A DNA stretch of 64,000 nucleotides, from assembly GCF_027580225.2 (NCBI RefSeq), contig NC_073346.2, positions 1,631,001-1,695,000 on the forward strand, written 5' to 3'. Source of the DNA: Misgurnus anguillicaudatus. Lineage: Eukaryota; Chordata; Actinopteri; Cypriniformes; Cobitidae. The notes beneath the pieces were generated by a model. The model worked only from the letters and a program-made list of their open reading frames with translations. It did not search any database and was not told the origin of the DNA. A program made the position numbers and the translations under genes. Shown in pieces: positions 11,264-23,252 of the stretch; positions within the stretch are counted from its first letter, which is position 1, and every line of letters begins with the position of its first letter.

Positions 11264-12410
11264 AAATATAGTTTCAGTGTGAGAAACTTTTCCGACACTG
11301 TATCCAATGGCTCAAATTGTGCCCTTGAATAGCCCTCCAGCACCACGGACAGATCCCACACAGGGATCCTGGAATGACTCGCAGGCCTCAGCCATGCAGA
11401 AAACGCATAACAAGTTGGTCTTTGACAATCTACTAAGGTGTGGAGAGCAGATATAGCACATAAACCTTAATGGTAGAAGGAGACAGCCATGCTGCGAACC
11501 GTTCCTTTAAAAACTCCAGAACTGAACCTAGCAGGCAGTTAACTGGGTCATATAAGTGCCTTCAACACCATTTAACTAAATGTTTCCATTTCAATGCGTA
11601 TAACTTCCTGGTGGAGAAAGCAATGGAATGTAAAATAGTCTGCACAACCTCGGTTGAGAGACCCCCTGCCCCTCAGAGGCCAGACTCACAAACTCATTTG
11701 CTCTGGGCAGGGGTGAAACACCATTCCCTCTCGCTTGACACTGCAGATCCCTGCTGACTGGAAACAAAAATGGGGAACCGTCTAGAAGGGAGACTAGGTT
11801 TGAAAACCATACTTGGGCCAGCCAACAAGGGGCTACAAGCAACCGCTGCAGAACCCCCGGGAGCAGAGCGATTGAGGGAAAAGCATACAGGAGGCCCTCA
11901 GGCCAATCCTGCACCATGGCATCCAGCCCGATCGGCGCCAGATGAGTGAGAGAAAACCAAAGAGGACAATGTGAGTCTACAAGCAACCGCTGCAGAACCC
12001 CCGGGAGCAGAGCGATTGAGGGAAAAGCATACAGGAGGCCCTCAGGCCAATCCTGCACCATGGCATCCAGCCCGATCGGCGCCAGATGAGTGAGAGAAAA
12101 CCAAAGAGGACAATGTGAGTCTACAAGCAACCGCTGCAGAACCCCCGGGAGCAGAGCGATTGAGGGAAAAGCATACAGGAGGCCCTCAGGCCAATCCTAC
12201 ACCATGGCATCTAGCCCGATCGGCGCCAGATGAGTGAGAGAAAACCAAAGAGGACAATGTGAGTTCTCCTGAGTTGCAAATAGGTCGGCTTTCGGTTAGC
12301 CAAACCTTAGCCAAATTTGCTTCACCTTTGCTAGGTTGCATAGAGGGCGGGATCTGACCCTGATGATTTATGTAAGAGACCACTGTACATGGGAGCCCTA
12401 CAGGGCTGGT
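11264..12410 (-). pseudogene. DIRS-type retrotransposon fragment (RNase H end to tyrosine recombinase)
   Basis: Read on the minus strand in order: an RNase H-like segment (RSRPLCNLAK, then PKADLFATQENSHCPLWFSL), the linker with WPEGLLYAFPSIALLPGV, then the start of a tyrosine recombinase (DPVNCLLGSVLEFL, STIKVYV, VWDLSVVLEG). This matches the pol/recombinase arrangement of fish DIRS-1-like elements. Frameshifts and stops occur, for example around 11390-11450, and the recombinase ends abruptly where the Gypsy LTR begins. A 144-bp segment is triplicated in frame. The element is dead. Confidence 0.8.
11833..12264 (-). repeat. 144-bp in-frame tandem triplication inside the DIRS fragment
   Basis: The block starting CTACAAGCAACCGCTGC begins at 11833, 11977 and 12121, a period of exactly 144 bases (48 codons). 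The copies are nearly identical, so the expansion is recent compared with the decay of the surrounding element. Confidence 0.95.
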
Positions 12411-14540
12411 AGAAAGTGCTTCAATGCTCTGAACACTGCTAATATCTCCAGCAAGTTTATGTGACATGACTGGTGATGGCTGCTTCACAAAGGCCTTCCA
12501 TAACCAAACCTGAACCTGAAAGAGATGCGTTTGTTGTTCATGTCATGTAGCAACAGACCACACCTAACTTCGGGCCTTGATACAGAAACCCGACATATTC
12601 CCATATTCGTAGGGCATGTAGACGTTTTGACTAGTCTGGCTTCACTGTGCTCCATACTACTAGAGAGCCTTTACAGTTAACACCAGAGGGCACTGAGCAG
12701 TTTGGAGTGTGCAACATAGTCAGTATTTGTATCTGTGTTTTATTCGGATGGAATTGGGTGGGGAGATGCCAGACTAGAGGTTATTTTAAGAAGTGCATCA
12801 TTTCGTGAGCAAAACAATGTTGGCACAATAATGTAAATTTGACATCAACCAAATAAATCCAGGCCCGTCGTCAAGGGGGGGCATTAGGGGGCTATGCCCC
12901 CCCCCCCAGATGAGACAACGTGCCCCCTTAATCTTATGGAAAAACTTATTATTGAATGTAAAAAACTTACATGAACTTGCTAACTTTCATTATATATGAA
13001 CACTCCCGCTCTCTCTCTTGGTGAATAGGTGCCCTCTTCAGTAGTATTTAACCACAGAAAACGTACTACTGATTTTTACAAACGGTAACTTAAAAAACGA
13101 TCTTTAAAATTTAAATCAGATAATTTAATGCATTGTTACATTAAACGTAATAATATTAAACATAATTATATGAAACAAAATAATATTTAGAATAAAACAT
13201 CACCAAAATAGCCCTGTACTTTTTTCTTAGACTCACCTAATTATTTATTCAAATTCAACAGCCAATGCCAAGTCTCCAAGAGCATACCTTTAATACGTTT
13301 ATATTTTGTTTCAGACGTTCTGTTTATTAAATTAAGAGTTTGGTTGTAGTATGGTACATAGTAGATATAAATGATATGAGATGGTTACAAGCATACAGTA
13401 TTGAAGGTCTCGTTATTCCTTTGGCGTTTTCAAATTTACCATGGTTAATTTTTTTCGTAAGGGGCAGCTGGGTATTGTGCCATCAACAGCTCATGCTTGA
13501 GAAAAACTCACGCCCAAAAATCAACATAAAAGGAAAGATTGAGTTCTTATGAGATTTTACTCCTGTGACCCTCTGCAATTATTTTAAGGTGAGTACACTT
13601 ATATGATACAGATCACGTTTGTTTTATTGCTACCCGGAATGTATTGTTGTTATTGCGTTGTTGGCGGAACTGAAGACTCGTTACATCGTGTATAGGCATG
13701 AGGTAACTTATGTGTTTTGTTGTCCTTGACAGGACTTGTATTGGTCGATTTCAAATGAGTTTGTTCAGTTTGTGGCCGTTTATTTTTATCCGAAGGCTGC
13801 AGCCTCCAAATGTGGAATTTGTAGGCTGCATACGTCATCAAGACTATCTTATTTCAAGATATTAACAAGTCTAAACTTTATTATTCTTAGTAATTTGTAA
13901 ATTGTTGTAATATGCTTATGACTTGCGGATGTAATGCTCAGTTAACTTAAATAAACCAGGCTTGTTACGTATGAAGAATGCATATGTGACCTCCAGAGGC
14001 AGCCAACAGTTTATAAGCAGAGAAAAAAATATAGATACGATGAAACTAAAAGTTTTTTCCTGTTTTGTTTGTTTGTTTATTGTTTGTTTGAAAACAGAGG
14101 CTCTGTTCTTTTTTATTTTATATATTTGTATGTTTATACATGTTTAGAAGAAAATTTTCCTGGAAGGCATTTTGTGAAACTTTTGTGAAAATCACAAAAA
14201 TAATGCCGGCAGGCAACTTTTCAAAAAAAGCTGGCGGGGATTGAGTTAATACAATTGATATTTAATAAAGAGAAGATTATAATATTAAATCAGATGCAAG
14301 AATTCAGAGTGTCACATTGATGAGGCAATTGTAACAGTGTTTGGGGCAATTGTAACAAATTTCATAACATTTTAATTAACCCACGGTATATTAAGTAAAA
14401 GCTGTCTTCAAAGAAATAACTTAACTTCTGTAGTGTATACGATTTTTTGTATAGCCTATAGTTCAAATTATTTATACAAAAAAGCAAAAGTCTATGCCTA
14501 TTTTTGTAGAGGACTAATCAACTATTCTCGTGGTGACTAT
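12411..14540. other. No recognised gene; possible hAT left end at 12863
   Basis: CAGGCCCGTCGTCAAGGGGG at 12863 resembles a hAT left terminus, but no matching right end was found. The rest is AT-rich with short chance frames and no domain. Confidence 0.35.
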
Positions 14541-14542
14541 TA

Positions 14543-15150
14543 TATACACTACCAGTCAAACGTTTTGAAACACTTGATTAAAATGATAACAATGATCTTA
14601 ACATTTTTTAACAATGTTTAATCTATGGTGTATGGTTAAATGCTTGAAATTACTCTCGTAGACAAAAATATACCTGTGCCAAACAGATTAATTTATTAAT
14701 TTAGTTAAAACTAAAATTTCATTTAAAAATATGTATATTTAAAATCAATGATAGACTGAATATTAAAGTGAATATTAATATTAAAATGAAATAGTACAAG
14801 AAGATATATAAACAGAATAATTCAATGGGATTATTTGGATTTCATATTCATTGTATTTTAAAAAGACTTAAAAGCAGCCATTTAAATTTAGTTTTAAAAA
14901 TTTAATGTAATTTAAATGTTGCAAATATGTTCATTTTCTACCAGAAAAGTATGTCAACAAAGATAAAACAATGTGCTTTTATTGGGATATGTGTATTATG
15001 TAGTCATAAAATTGCAGTCTTTTAAGTTTTAGACTGCAGAAGAAAAATACTTAAAATTATCAAAAAATTAACTTTATATCTCAAAATCAGTATTTTGTAA
15101 AAACGTAAAACGATCATGCTTTTTCCATAGGCAGGGAATCTAACTGAGCC
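14543..15150. mobile_element. Tc1/mariner-like fragment
   Basis: A TA followed by CACTACCAGTCAAACGTTTT matches the terminus of fish Tc1/mariner non-autonomous elements. No right terminus or transposase was found, so the right boundary is only an estimate. Confidence 0.4.
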
Positions 15151-15829
15151 TCTGCAGATTAAATGTCATCACTATCTCAGGGCTTGATAGTACCGGAACT
15201 TCTTTATTTTATTCGTTAGTGTACCTTCATTTTTTTTTTTGCTTTCCAGATTTTGACACTTCTAAGATTATGCCGGTACTGTGTCAAAGCATCAGTGAAT
15301 GGGTGATACATAGTAATGACTTTACACTGCATTGAGGGGGCACTAAATGAATTATCTGATTTATCCATCATTGCGACAAATCATGTAAATTAATTAAATT
15401 CGGCTATTGGAAGTTTTTTTTTAACTGGAATACCAGATGATAACAAAAAGGAAGTAAACACTGTCCGTAAGCCAACCAGCACCTGCGGTTCTAAGAGGCA
15501 GTCTGCTGTAGCAGCAGGCACAAGCACCTGCGGCAGATGTAACTAACATTATCGCTCCTATTGCCTCACCCCTCTTTCAGACCACCAGCAACCTTCTCGC
15601 TTTGTGACGCCTGTCTCTTTTAATGAGGTCATTGGGGGGTGTTTCTAAATCTGATTGTCATAAACAAATGAGTACCATCCACTCCAGTAACTGAAGAGAG
15701 ACGGATGAAGTGAACTCCACTGCTTCGTTCTCATTGGTAGTTGCTCCGGAAATTTGCCCATAATTTGCATAAAGTTAAACTTTTCTTAAATTGTCGTGTC
15801 GCTGGACACGCCCCATCTGATCACCAACA
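15151..15829. other. No recognised feature
   Basis: Mixed-composition DNA with no protein motif, terminal repeat or tandem repeat that I can name. Confidence 0.4.
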
Positions 15830-15989
15830 GTCACTTTCGTGCATGTTCCTGGACGTTTCCACTTTCTGTGTCCCTTGTGACATACCCTCCAAAAATGTGA
15901 CATTGGAAATGTAGAATTTGTACATGACAAATATTATGGAAATCAGTGGATACCTTTAATTGTGTGCTTGCCAAACATTTTTCTGAATA

Positions 15990-16098
15990 TCTTCTTTTGG
16001 GTTGAAGAGAATAAATACACTCATAGAGGTTTAGAACAACATAAGGGTGAGTAAATGATGATAGAATTTTCAATTTTGGGTAAACTATCACTTTAACC
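15990..16098 (-). mobile_element. Fragment of TTAA-type MITE
   Basis: The segment GGTTTAGAACAACATAAGGG through TATCACTTTAA matches the right half of the palindromic MITE at 45786-46087. The left half is diverged or missing. Confidence 0.6.
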
Positions 16099-16740
16099 CT
16101 GCTAAAAACAGGCCTATATTTCCATCTGGTGGTTTTACTGTGTATTACATTTAAGTTCCTTTTTTAAGCAGATAGCACAGTAAAAAATGTCTATAATTAA
16201 TTTTTTGGAAGTTTTAAGACTTTTAACAGAGTTAAAAGCATGGTGAAATAAACAGTGTCTCTTCAATGTGATGATATCACACTGTTAAAGCAACTGCTCT
16301 TCGTTGTCTTTTCTAAAGCAGCTTGGTCAGTCCTTACTCCCATGTGTGCATGCCCTGGAAAAAGGAGATTATTAAAATTAGGGGCATCATGAAATCATAA
16401 CACCCAGTAAATGCAAGTTATAATCCTTCTCAGCCATTTGTTGTAGTTCTACCAGAAAGACTCGAAGATAGGTTAAGAATTGATATGAGTTTATTTAACA
16501 GTAGTTAGCAACCAAGGCTGGAATGTAACACAGTATAGTTCTTTGGCGTAGGCCCCGACCATAGTTCAAATCTGGGGGTCACGGATTCTTGCGGTTCCTG
16601 TCTGAAGATGAAGACAGGCCAGAATCTAATCCCCAAAAATTGGTAACGATGGTCGGTACCCACCAGTGTTTCTTAGAGGTTCCTGAAACAGAGATAAGAG
16701 AAATTATCATCTACTGACATTGATGGATGCCATAAGAGCC
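16099..16740. other. No recognised gene
   Basis: No coding motif. It directly precedes the 44-bp minisatellite and may belong to the same larger repeat unit. Confidence 0.35.
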
Positions 16741-16744
16741 CATG

Positions 16745-17290
16745 GGATTGCCGCTTAGGCCGTAGAAGGCAGCAATATGCCAGAGAGAGATAGGCTGGAG
16801 AGATAGGCTGAAAGTTAGGCCGTGTAGACCGTAGAAGGCAACGATATGCCTAGTGGGAAAGGGCCGCGTAGGTTTTAGAAGGCAACGATATGCCAAATAG
16901 AGATAGGCCGCGTAGGCCACAGAAGGCAATGATATGCCTAGTGGGAAAAGGCCGTGTAGGCCTTTGGAAGGCAACGATATGCCAGAGAAATAGGCCGCGT
17001 AGGCCATACAAGGCAACGATATGCCAGATGGAGATATGCCGTGTAGGCCATACAAGGCAACGATATGCCAGATAGAGATAGGCCGCGTAGGCCATAGAAG
17101 GCAATGATATGCCAGATAGAGATAGGCCACATAGGCCATAGAAGGCAACAATATGCCGAGTAGGAAAGGCCGCATAGGCCATAGAAGACAACGATATGCC
17201 GTGTTGAGAGAGGCTGTGTAGGCCATGAAGGGCAAATATATGCCAGGGTTAGATAGGCTGCGTAGGCTGTAGAAGGCAACGATATGCACA
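16745..17290. repeat. 44-bp minisatellite, about 12 copies
   Basis: The unit GGCCGCGTAGGCCATAGAAG plus about 24 more bases repeats with a 43- to 44-bp period. Open frames on the minus strand through it, reading for example GISLPSMAYAAYLYLAY, are repeat artefacts because all three frames stay open over much of the array. The GC-rich unit stands out in AT-rich surroundings. Confidence 0.9.
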
Positions 17291-17414
17291 GTAGGAAAAG
17301 CCAACAGGTTAGCTTGCAATAAGATTCACCACCACCAGTATTGACAAAAGATACATACCATTAACTTGTCCGTAAATGTTGACCGTAACATCAGCAGTAG
17401 AGGATATCCGTAGA

Positions 17415-17570
17415 AGGCTGGCACGTTAGGCTTGAGAGCAGAGATGCCGCGTAGGCCGGAAAATAAAGCCTTGTTAGGCTTGACAGCAGAGAGGCAGTGT
17501 AGGCCGGAAAATAAAGCCTTGTTAGGCTTGATAGCAGAGAGGCCGCATAGGCCGCAGAAGGCAACGTTAT
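17415..17570. repeat. 48-bp tandem repeat, about 2.5 copies
   Basis: GCCGGAAAATAAAGCCTTGT recurs 48 bases apart. The unit shares the GGCCGCRTAGGCC core with the 44-bp array to its left, so the two arrays are probably related. Similar CACCACC-CCAGTA blocks precede (17327) and follow (17631) it. Confidence 0.8.
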
Positions 17571-17849
17571 GCCAGAGTGAGAAATGATATAAATGGTGCA
17601 AAGGCCATGATATAGCATGGTTGAATATACGCCACCACCGCCAGTAATTTGCTTAAAACATACCTTTATTATTGCTTGCCATTATTGAATTGAATGTCAT
17701 AGTGTTTTCCTGCACACGGTAAAATTAGGAGCGCGGCTTCTGATGAAGAGAGACAATTGATGTATGCTTGCTTTTATATTGTCATTAAAAAAGTAGGGAG
17801 AAGATTAGATGGTTACAAACAAATCTGACTGATGCTAAAGATTGCACTG

Positions 17850-18172
17850 TGTCACTGTAGTGTCTTGTGTTTCCCCAGTCTTGTACTCTTTATTTGAAGT
17901 TCTGTAATGTCATCCATGTCTGTAGTTCTTGTAGTTCATTGGTCCTTGTTCTAGATTGTTTCCCAGGTGTGTCTTGATATCTTGTTTACCCACATGAATA
18001 TATACAGTCCTTGTGTTTCAGTTGTCCTTTGTCGAGTATAGTTTGCTGTCATCACTTTTTAGTCCTGTATTCTGGTCTTCATTCTGGTTCTGCTTTGTGC
18101 ACTTTAGGGTTTTTAAGAAATAAACCATTGCATTTGGATCTGTTGCCTTGTCTTGCCTGCTTCGCCATGACA
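17850..18172 (+). mobile_element. Solo LTR candidate, Gypsy-like
   Basis: Starts TGTCACTGTAGTGTC, ends CTTCGCCATGACA, and contains AATAAA near 18119. Length, ends and poly(A) signal fit a small fish Gypsy LTR. Flanking pentamers CACTG and CACAG differ at one base, so the target duplication is only approximate. No internal region adjoins it. Confidence 0.55.
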
Positions 18173-20759
18173 CACAGATGATTATAAAATTCTCCGTTTA
18201 GGATGTAAATTAAGACCCCCCAAAAACTGAGGAGGGTTGTGCAGTTGATAGATGGACGTACTCCGAAAGTAACAGCCTTCTAGATGAAAGTTTACAGCTT
18301 AAACTTTGACAAACCATAATAGCATGATTAAACGTGACAGTTTTGTGCTAACAGTCTTACATGATATGCACTTAAGAAATTCTGAATTATTTGTTTATTG
18401 AAGATCCTCCGCCACACTGGCATTCCAGAAACGATCGAAGTCCGCACCATACACGACAGCGGACGTGACAATCTGCATGCACGCGGCAAGTGCGCACGCC
18501 CAATACTAACGAAAGCTTATTTCACGTACATGTAGCAATTATGCATGTTCAAATCCTTGCAGCCGTTTGCAATTAGAGTTCCTGGAAGTCGATAAAGAGC
18601 CCTGATGGTAATGCAGGCACTGAAAATAAAGCATTTATAGAACTGCATGTCCGTTGTCTGTGTAAAAACATGTATATAGTTTTAAAATAGCTTGCCTCAT
18701 GTATGCAGCCGCGCTGTTATAATGGTTTAAATCCTAGCAGCCGGTGTAATGTGGTTATATGGAAAGTTGATGCATGTTTCGCTATTGTCTTGAGGATGCA
18801 GAGTAAGTGGATTGTACGCATTCCAGACAAAGTTCCTTGTAAAGTTATCATTTAGAATCATAACTGCATGATTTTTGGCTTTCCCAGACGAAAGATTCCC
18901 ATCGTGAAACAATCATCACGATTTCTATGATCGTGGCTCTTCGTCGGTGGTACAGTGTGGTACGGTGGGAGAAGTTCGAAGACGGACGTTTTCCTGGTCT
19001 TGCGTCCAAGATAGCCTACAATAGTTTTCTGACAGTGTCAGAAATTCAGCATGATCACCGCACAATGCGTTTGCTGCTACAATCTTGTCGGAGTGCAAAA
19101 ATCCTGTGGTGTATTCCAGGCTTTAAACAGAACATAGAATTAAATTAGAAACAAGTTATTTCAGATGCATTCCAATTCTCCAGTCATGTTGGAATTCATT
19201 AAAACAGCATATGATGATTAGAATTAAATAGTTGAAACACATAAGATAATCGAACACCACTATATTCGAACATAACACCACTCGAATAAATATTTAGACA
19301 TTATTTCCATTGAGTTCCATGTTAAAACAAGAAGGAATTGTGTTTGTATTCTGTGGTTATAGCTGGTGGCACCACCATTTCGGGCGAAACATACGTTGCC
19401 AACGTTCAACAGCACTTTAAATTGGAATTGACCTTTCGCCGGCTCCTCCCCCAAAACGGCCATTGTCCAATAACACATCACAGCAACCGTTACTATGCGA
19501 GCACCTCCGACAAACATTTATGCCCGCAGCGTTTTTGAGCGGTGCATACAATGTATAAAACAGTGTGGACTGCCCAATACAATGGATAAAACATTGTGGA
19601 CTGTCCCATTCAGTTAAATGTGTCGAACATTTACGAAGCATAAATACGTCTGCACAAAGGTAAGGCTTACAGCTAACTAGTTACAGTGTGGTCTAGATCT
19701 ACTAACTAGAGGCAAAAACACAAATTGGACCAAAGTTATGATTACCATGAATATAATTGCCAGAATGTTAACCTACCCTCTATGCTAAATTTAATGAGTT
19801 ATTTTGCCAACATTAGTTAACATGTTAGCTAACGCTAGCTACATTAGCTGCTGTTGTGTTGGGACTTTCAGCTCCCCAACTTTATTTTTCGTCAGTTTAC
19901 GACAAAGTCGAACATAGCCCCCTTAACAATCAACTTTAAATAATTTGTTTTTATCTTTCATGTAGCATTTTATGAACGGAAAACCCACCCCTGAGTTTCC
20001 CAAACCCGTAAATGCTGTGCAATTTTATTATATTATACATTTTATTTCTTATATTATCTGTCCTACAACTTTTAAGACAAAACTATTTCCTATTTGTGAA
20101 ATCTGAGTATCACCATAAATAAAACATTATGATTCTCAAAACAGCTATCCTCAAAACAACAGACAGAGAAATGTTAGTTAGCTTTGAATGGCTTTGAAAC
20201 ACACGTAGGTTTAGCTAGCCAACATAGCCTTGTATTTTAACAAAATAGCTACTCGCTATAGACATTAATAGATACCATATGAAAGATAACTTACTCGGCA
20301 GTGCAAGAGCATGACTGGTCCACAAGGCTGTGCTGATTGCATTTGAGTTACAGGTCATGTGGTTTCTCATTTTTTGCGTGAGACCGGTAAGCATTAGCCT
20401 CGATAGTAGTCGTGTCTCCTTCATTGAATATTTTTATATTTTGAATATATCACTCCACTGCATACTGTAACCCCTTTTGCCTCGATCTGGAGGAAATCGC
20501 GGAGGTATTGCTCCAAAAAATGTCACTGACACGCACGGGTATATCGCTTTCCATCATGGCAATCTGTCGCGCTGGTCATTTGCTTGTCGGAAGTAGCAAC
20601 AGTCACTAAGGGGGGCGGGGCTCGGCGAAAGGCTAATTACGTGCTGTGATTTAAAAGCTAGCAGTCACATTACATCTTCAAACCAGTGTCCAGACATCCG
20701 CTGTAGCCTACCCATGCGCATGCTCTGGGTGCCTGCGTCGCAAACAAAGCACAATCCGT
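18173..20759. other. No recognised gene
   Basis: 2.6 kb without a recognisable domain. A short palindrome TTTCTGACAGTGTCAGAAAT lies near 19028-19047. Short frames on both strands have no motif support. Confidence 0.4.
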
Positions 20760-20798
20760 TTAAATGGTTTAAACTGATGTGACCTGTCGTGTTCTTAA
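20760..20798. repeat. 39-bp direct repeat, left copy
   Basis: Begins TTAAATGGTTTAAACTGATG and is identical over 39 bases to 22484-22522. Confidence 0.95.
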
Positions 20799-20806
20799 CC
20801 TGTTAA

Positions 20807-22483
20807 CCCTCTTTCCATTTTCTGAACCCCCCCACAAAAACTGTCATAGCCAAACTAAAATAGATACAGTTTATGAAGTCTTTGCACTAAAAGCATAAGT
20901 TTGGTCTCATTTGAAAGCAGACACTTGGAAGTTTATTAAGAGGTGAACATTAGTTACTGTCATAATGAAAAAAGTTGTTATAGAGAGCTTAAATTATAAT
21001 TTTTTATAAACTCCACCAAACATGTATGAAATATTGTTATGAAAATCTAAATGAAACTGGCCTTGGAGCAATCTAGAAATGCTCTGCAGATAAAGCCACA
21101 GGTCTGACCATGTTCTGTTTTAAATCTGAAGATGATACCTCTAAAACTCTGTATTTTATGAAATGTTTTTTAGACCCATGTCATGTAAATTTATTTAGAG
21201 AAAACAGCAAAAATGCTAAGCTAATGTTTGTTTATTTATATCTCACAACATCCTTTCAGTTTATTGTCCTATTGCTCCGTGTTTTAAACAGACTCATTAA
21301 ATAAGCATCCGGATGAGTCATTAACAACTTTTAATCCGGGATATGGCTGTCTAAATGTTTATTTTATTATTATTATTAATAATTACTCATACATTTTATT
21401 TAGTGTTTTATTTCCTCCTTTTGTCTCAATTCACTTTCTTTTTATTAAAGTCCTTTCTTACAAAAAGAAACTTACCTTAAAGAAGCTTTACAAGTCGAAA
21501 TTATTCCTAGAAACATATATCTCATATCTCCAGACAGCAGATGTTTACAGAACAGCTAAGTTAGTACGTTAGGTTAGCATACCATCAAAACACTACAAAT
21601 AAAAGCATTTATAATAAAACTCACATTATAACACCAAAAGTCGAGTGCTTAAACAATCATGCGTGATCTGATGTGGCTTTGAATCATAAAATTAGACCGA
21701 AAATAAACAATTTTATGCTATTTATGCTGTTAGCTTTAGCATAGCATTACTGTTATGAAAATACCAGACATAGCGTTAAAAATACAGACAAACCATATAT
21801 AATCTTAATCGTGTTTATTGTCTCCATGGTTTTAAAACATCAAAACATCTTTATTTGCATGTTATTATAAAAACAGCGATCGCTCGTTGTAGGTCACTGT
21901 TCAAGTTCACGTCTGACTGACAGCTGCTGCTGCTGAGCTTTGACGTCAATTCTTTCTCAGAAAGTTTCATATTGATACTTTCTGACTTTAGCGCCCTCCG
22001 GCTTCACGTATGAATGAGTGTGAATGACTGCACACTCAAACTTCCTCATATCGCCATGTTTGAAATAAAAATGGGTGAAATATTACCCCCCCTGCAGAAA
22101 TTTGAAGTAAACATATAAAATTGAAGTAATATTTCTCCAAATATGCATACTTTGAATTAAAAGCCCAGATGGATGTTGTTTTATCGAGTGCTTTCATGAC
22201 GATCACGGAGGAGTGTTTTTATCAATGAGTGCGGCTGAGGGTTATATTTCAAATTAAAGGTATGTACCGTTTTTCATTTTGATAACTCCTGACAAAAATG
22301 AAGAAATAACTGTCACTAGGATTTTCAGATTAAAATAAAGGTCAAAAACTAAATCTTAAGTCAAAACACTTTTTAATGATGTATAGTTGTTTAATGTAAG
22401 TACATTTAAACTAACAGTAATTTAAATTATATAAATAAATAGCTCTTCAGTACATCCACGTCCTCGCGCAGGTTATCAAGTGG
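20807..22483. mobile_element. TTAA-flanked 1.7-kb insert
   Basis: Bounded by TTAA at 20803-20806 and 22484-22487, with identical 39-bp sequences outside it. Termini CCCTCTTTCC and (reverse complement) CCACTTGATAACC are only weakly inverted. There is no coding capacity. It could be a piggyBac-like non-autonomous element or the middle of a segmental duplication. Confidence 0.4.
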
Positions 22484-22522
22484 TTAAATGGTTTAAACTG
22501 ATGTGACCTGTCGTGTTCTTAA
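22484..22522. repeat. 39-bp direct repeat, right copy
   Basis: Identical to 20760-20798. A 39-base duplication is much longer than any cut-and-paste target duplication. Confidence 0.95.
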
Positions 22523-22609
22523 AGAGGCAAGGCGCGCGTTTTTCAACTTTAAGTGAGGTCTACTGCATAACAAACAAACTCAACATGAGGGTGTACAGGC
22601 TCAACTTTT

Positions 22610-22790
22610 GTTAAAGAAATGTATTTTTTATTATTCACAAAGGACAAATATTGTGCCACCAGTGAAAAGCACACATTAAAATAAACAATGACATAATTTA
22701 CATCTAAAAATGTCCTGCACAAAATAAAACCAAAGCAAAAAATATATACAAAAACATTATGTGTATATATACACACAGTATATGTAAGCA
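22610..22790 (-). repeat. Second copy of the 3' flank of the gene at 60540-63660
   Basis: Bases 22615-22785 match 60260-60415 in the same orientation, including TTTTTATTATTCACAAAGGA and GTGCCACCAGTGAAAAGCAC. Because that second copy lies directly downstream of a spliced gene, the shared block suggests that the gene is, or was, carried by a repeated element. Confidence 0.7.
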
Positions 22791-22794
22791 ATAA

Positions 22795-22924
22795 GGTACG
22801 AGAGGCTGTGCTGTATCGTGAATAAGTAACGGCTGAAGGGCGTTGTTAGGCACGACGCGAAGCGGAGTGCCTGCAACCCCTTCAGCCGTTACTTATTCAC
22901 GATACAGCACTTGCCTCGAGTACC
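22795..22924. repeat. Large imperfect palindrome
   Basis: Arms of about 55 bases, such as GTGCTGTATCGTGAATAAGT and its reverse complement ACTTATTCACGATACAGCAC, flank a short centre with a second small hairpin (GGCAC...GTGCC). Transcribed RNA would fold into one long stem. Confidence 0.9.
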
Positions 22925-22931
22925 CCACTGC

Positions 22932-23252
22932 TTTTATAAAACGGTTACCACACAATATTAAAGTAAAAAAAAATATTAGTGCAACTTTCATGAAGTTAAA
23001 TTAATAAAAGCATTCCTTCCGCTAGAAAAAATAGTCCCTGACTGCGAAAAACAACAGGAAAGTTCAAATAAAAACAACAAACTGTTCTCAGACTTTGTCT
23101 CATTATATGTTTATGTGTTGCTAAGGGTGTTGCTAAGGGCGCAGTGATATTAAATAGAACCGTTGGGTGAAGCGGTCATAGCAGTGTTTTATTGCGAATA
23201 AAGCACACCTATTGACCAATCAGAATCAAGGATTGGAACTAACCGTTTTATA
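22932..23252. mobile_element. Fold-back MITE
   Basis: Inverted termini TTTTATAAAACGGTTA (left) and TAACCGTTTTATAAAA (right) flank about 320 bases of non-coding DNA. No target duplication was read. Confidence 0.6.

Noticed and set aside
12863..12915. Complete hAT element starting CAGGCCCGTCGTC
   Set aside because: No matching right terminus was found in the following 2 kb.
16745..17290. Possible CRISPR-like array
   Set aside because: Units are contiguous and degenerate, without unique spacers, and the surrounding elements are vertebrate.
16711..17319. Minus-strand open frame of about 200 codons rich in LPSMAYAAY-type repeats
   Set aside because: It is a translation of the 44-bp minisatellite; several frames stay open for the same reason and no domain or splice evidence exists.
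18926..19148. 73-codon plus-strand frame with a short palindrome
   Set aside because: No recognisable family; probably chance or part of an unrecognised MITE.
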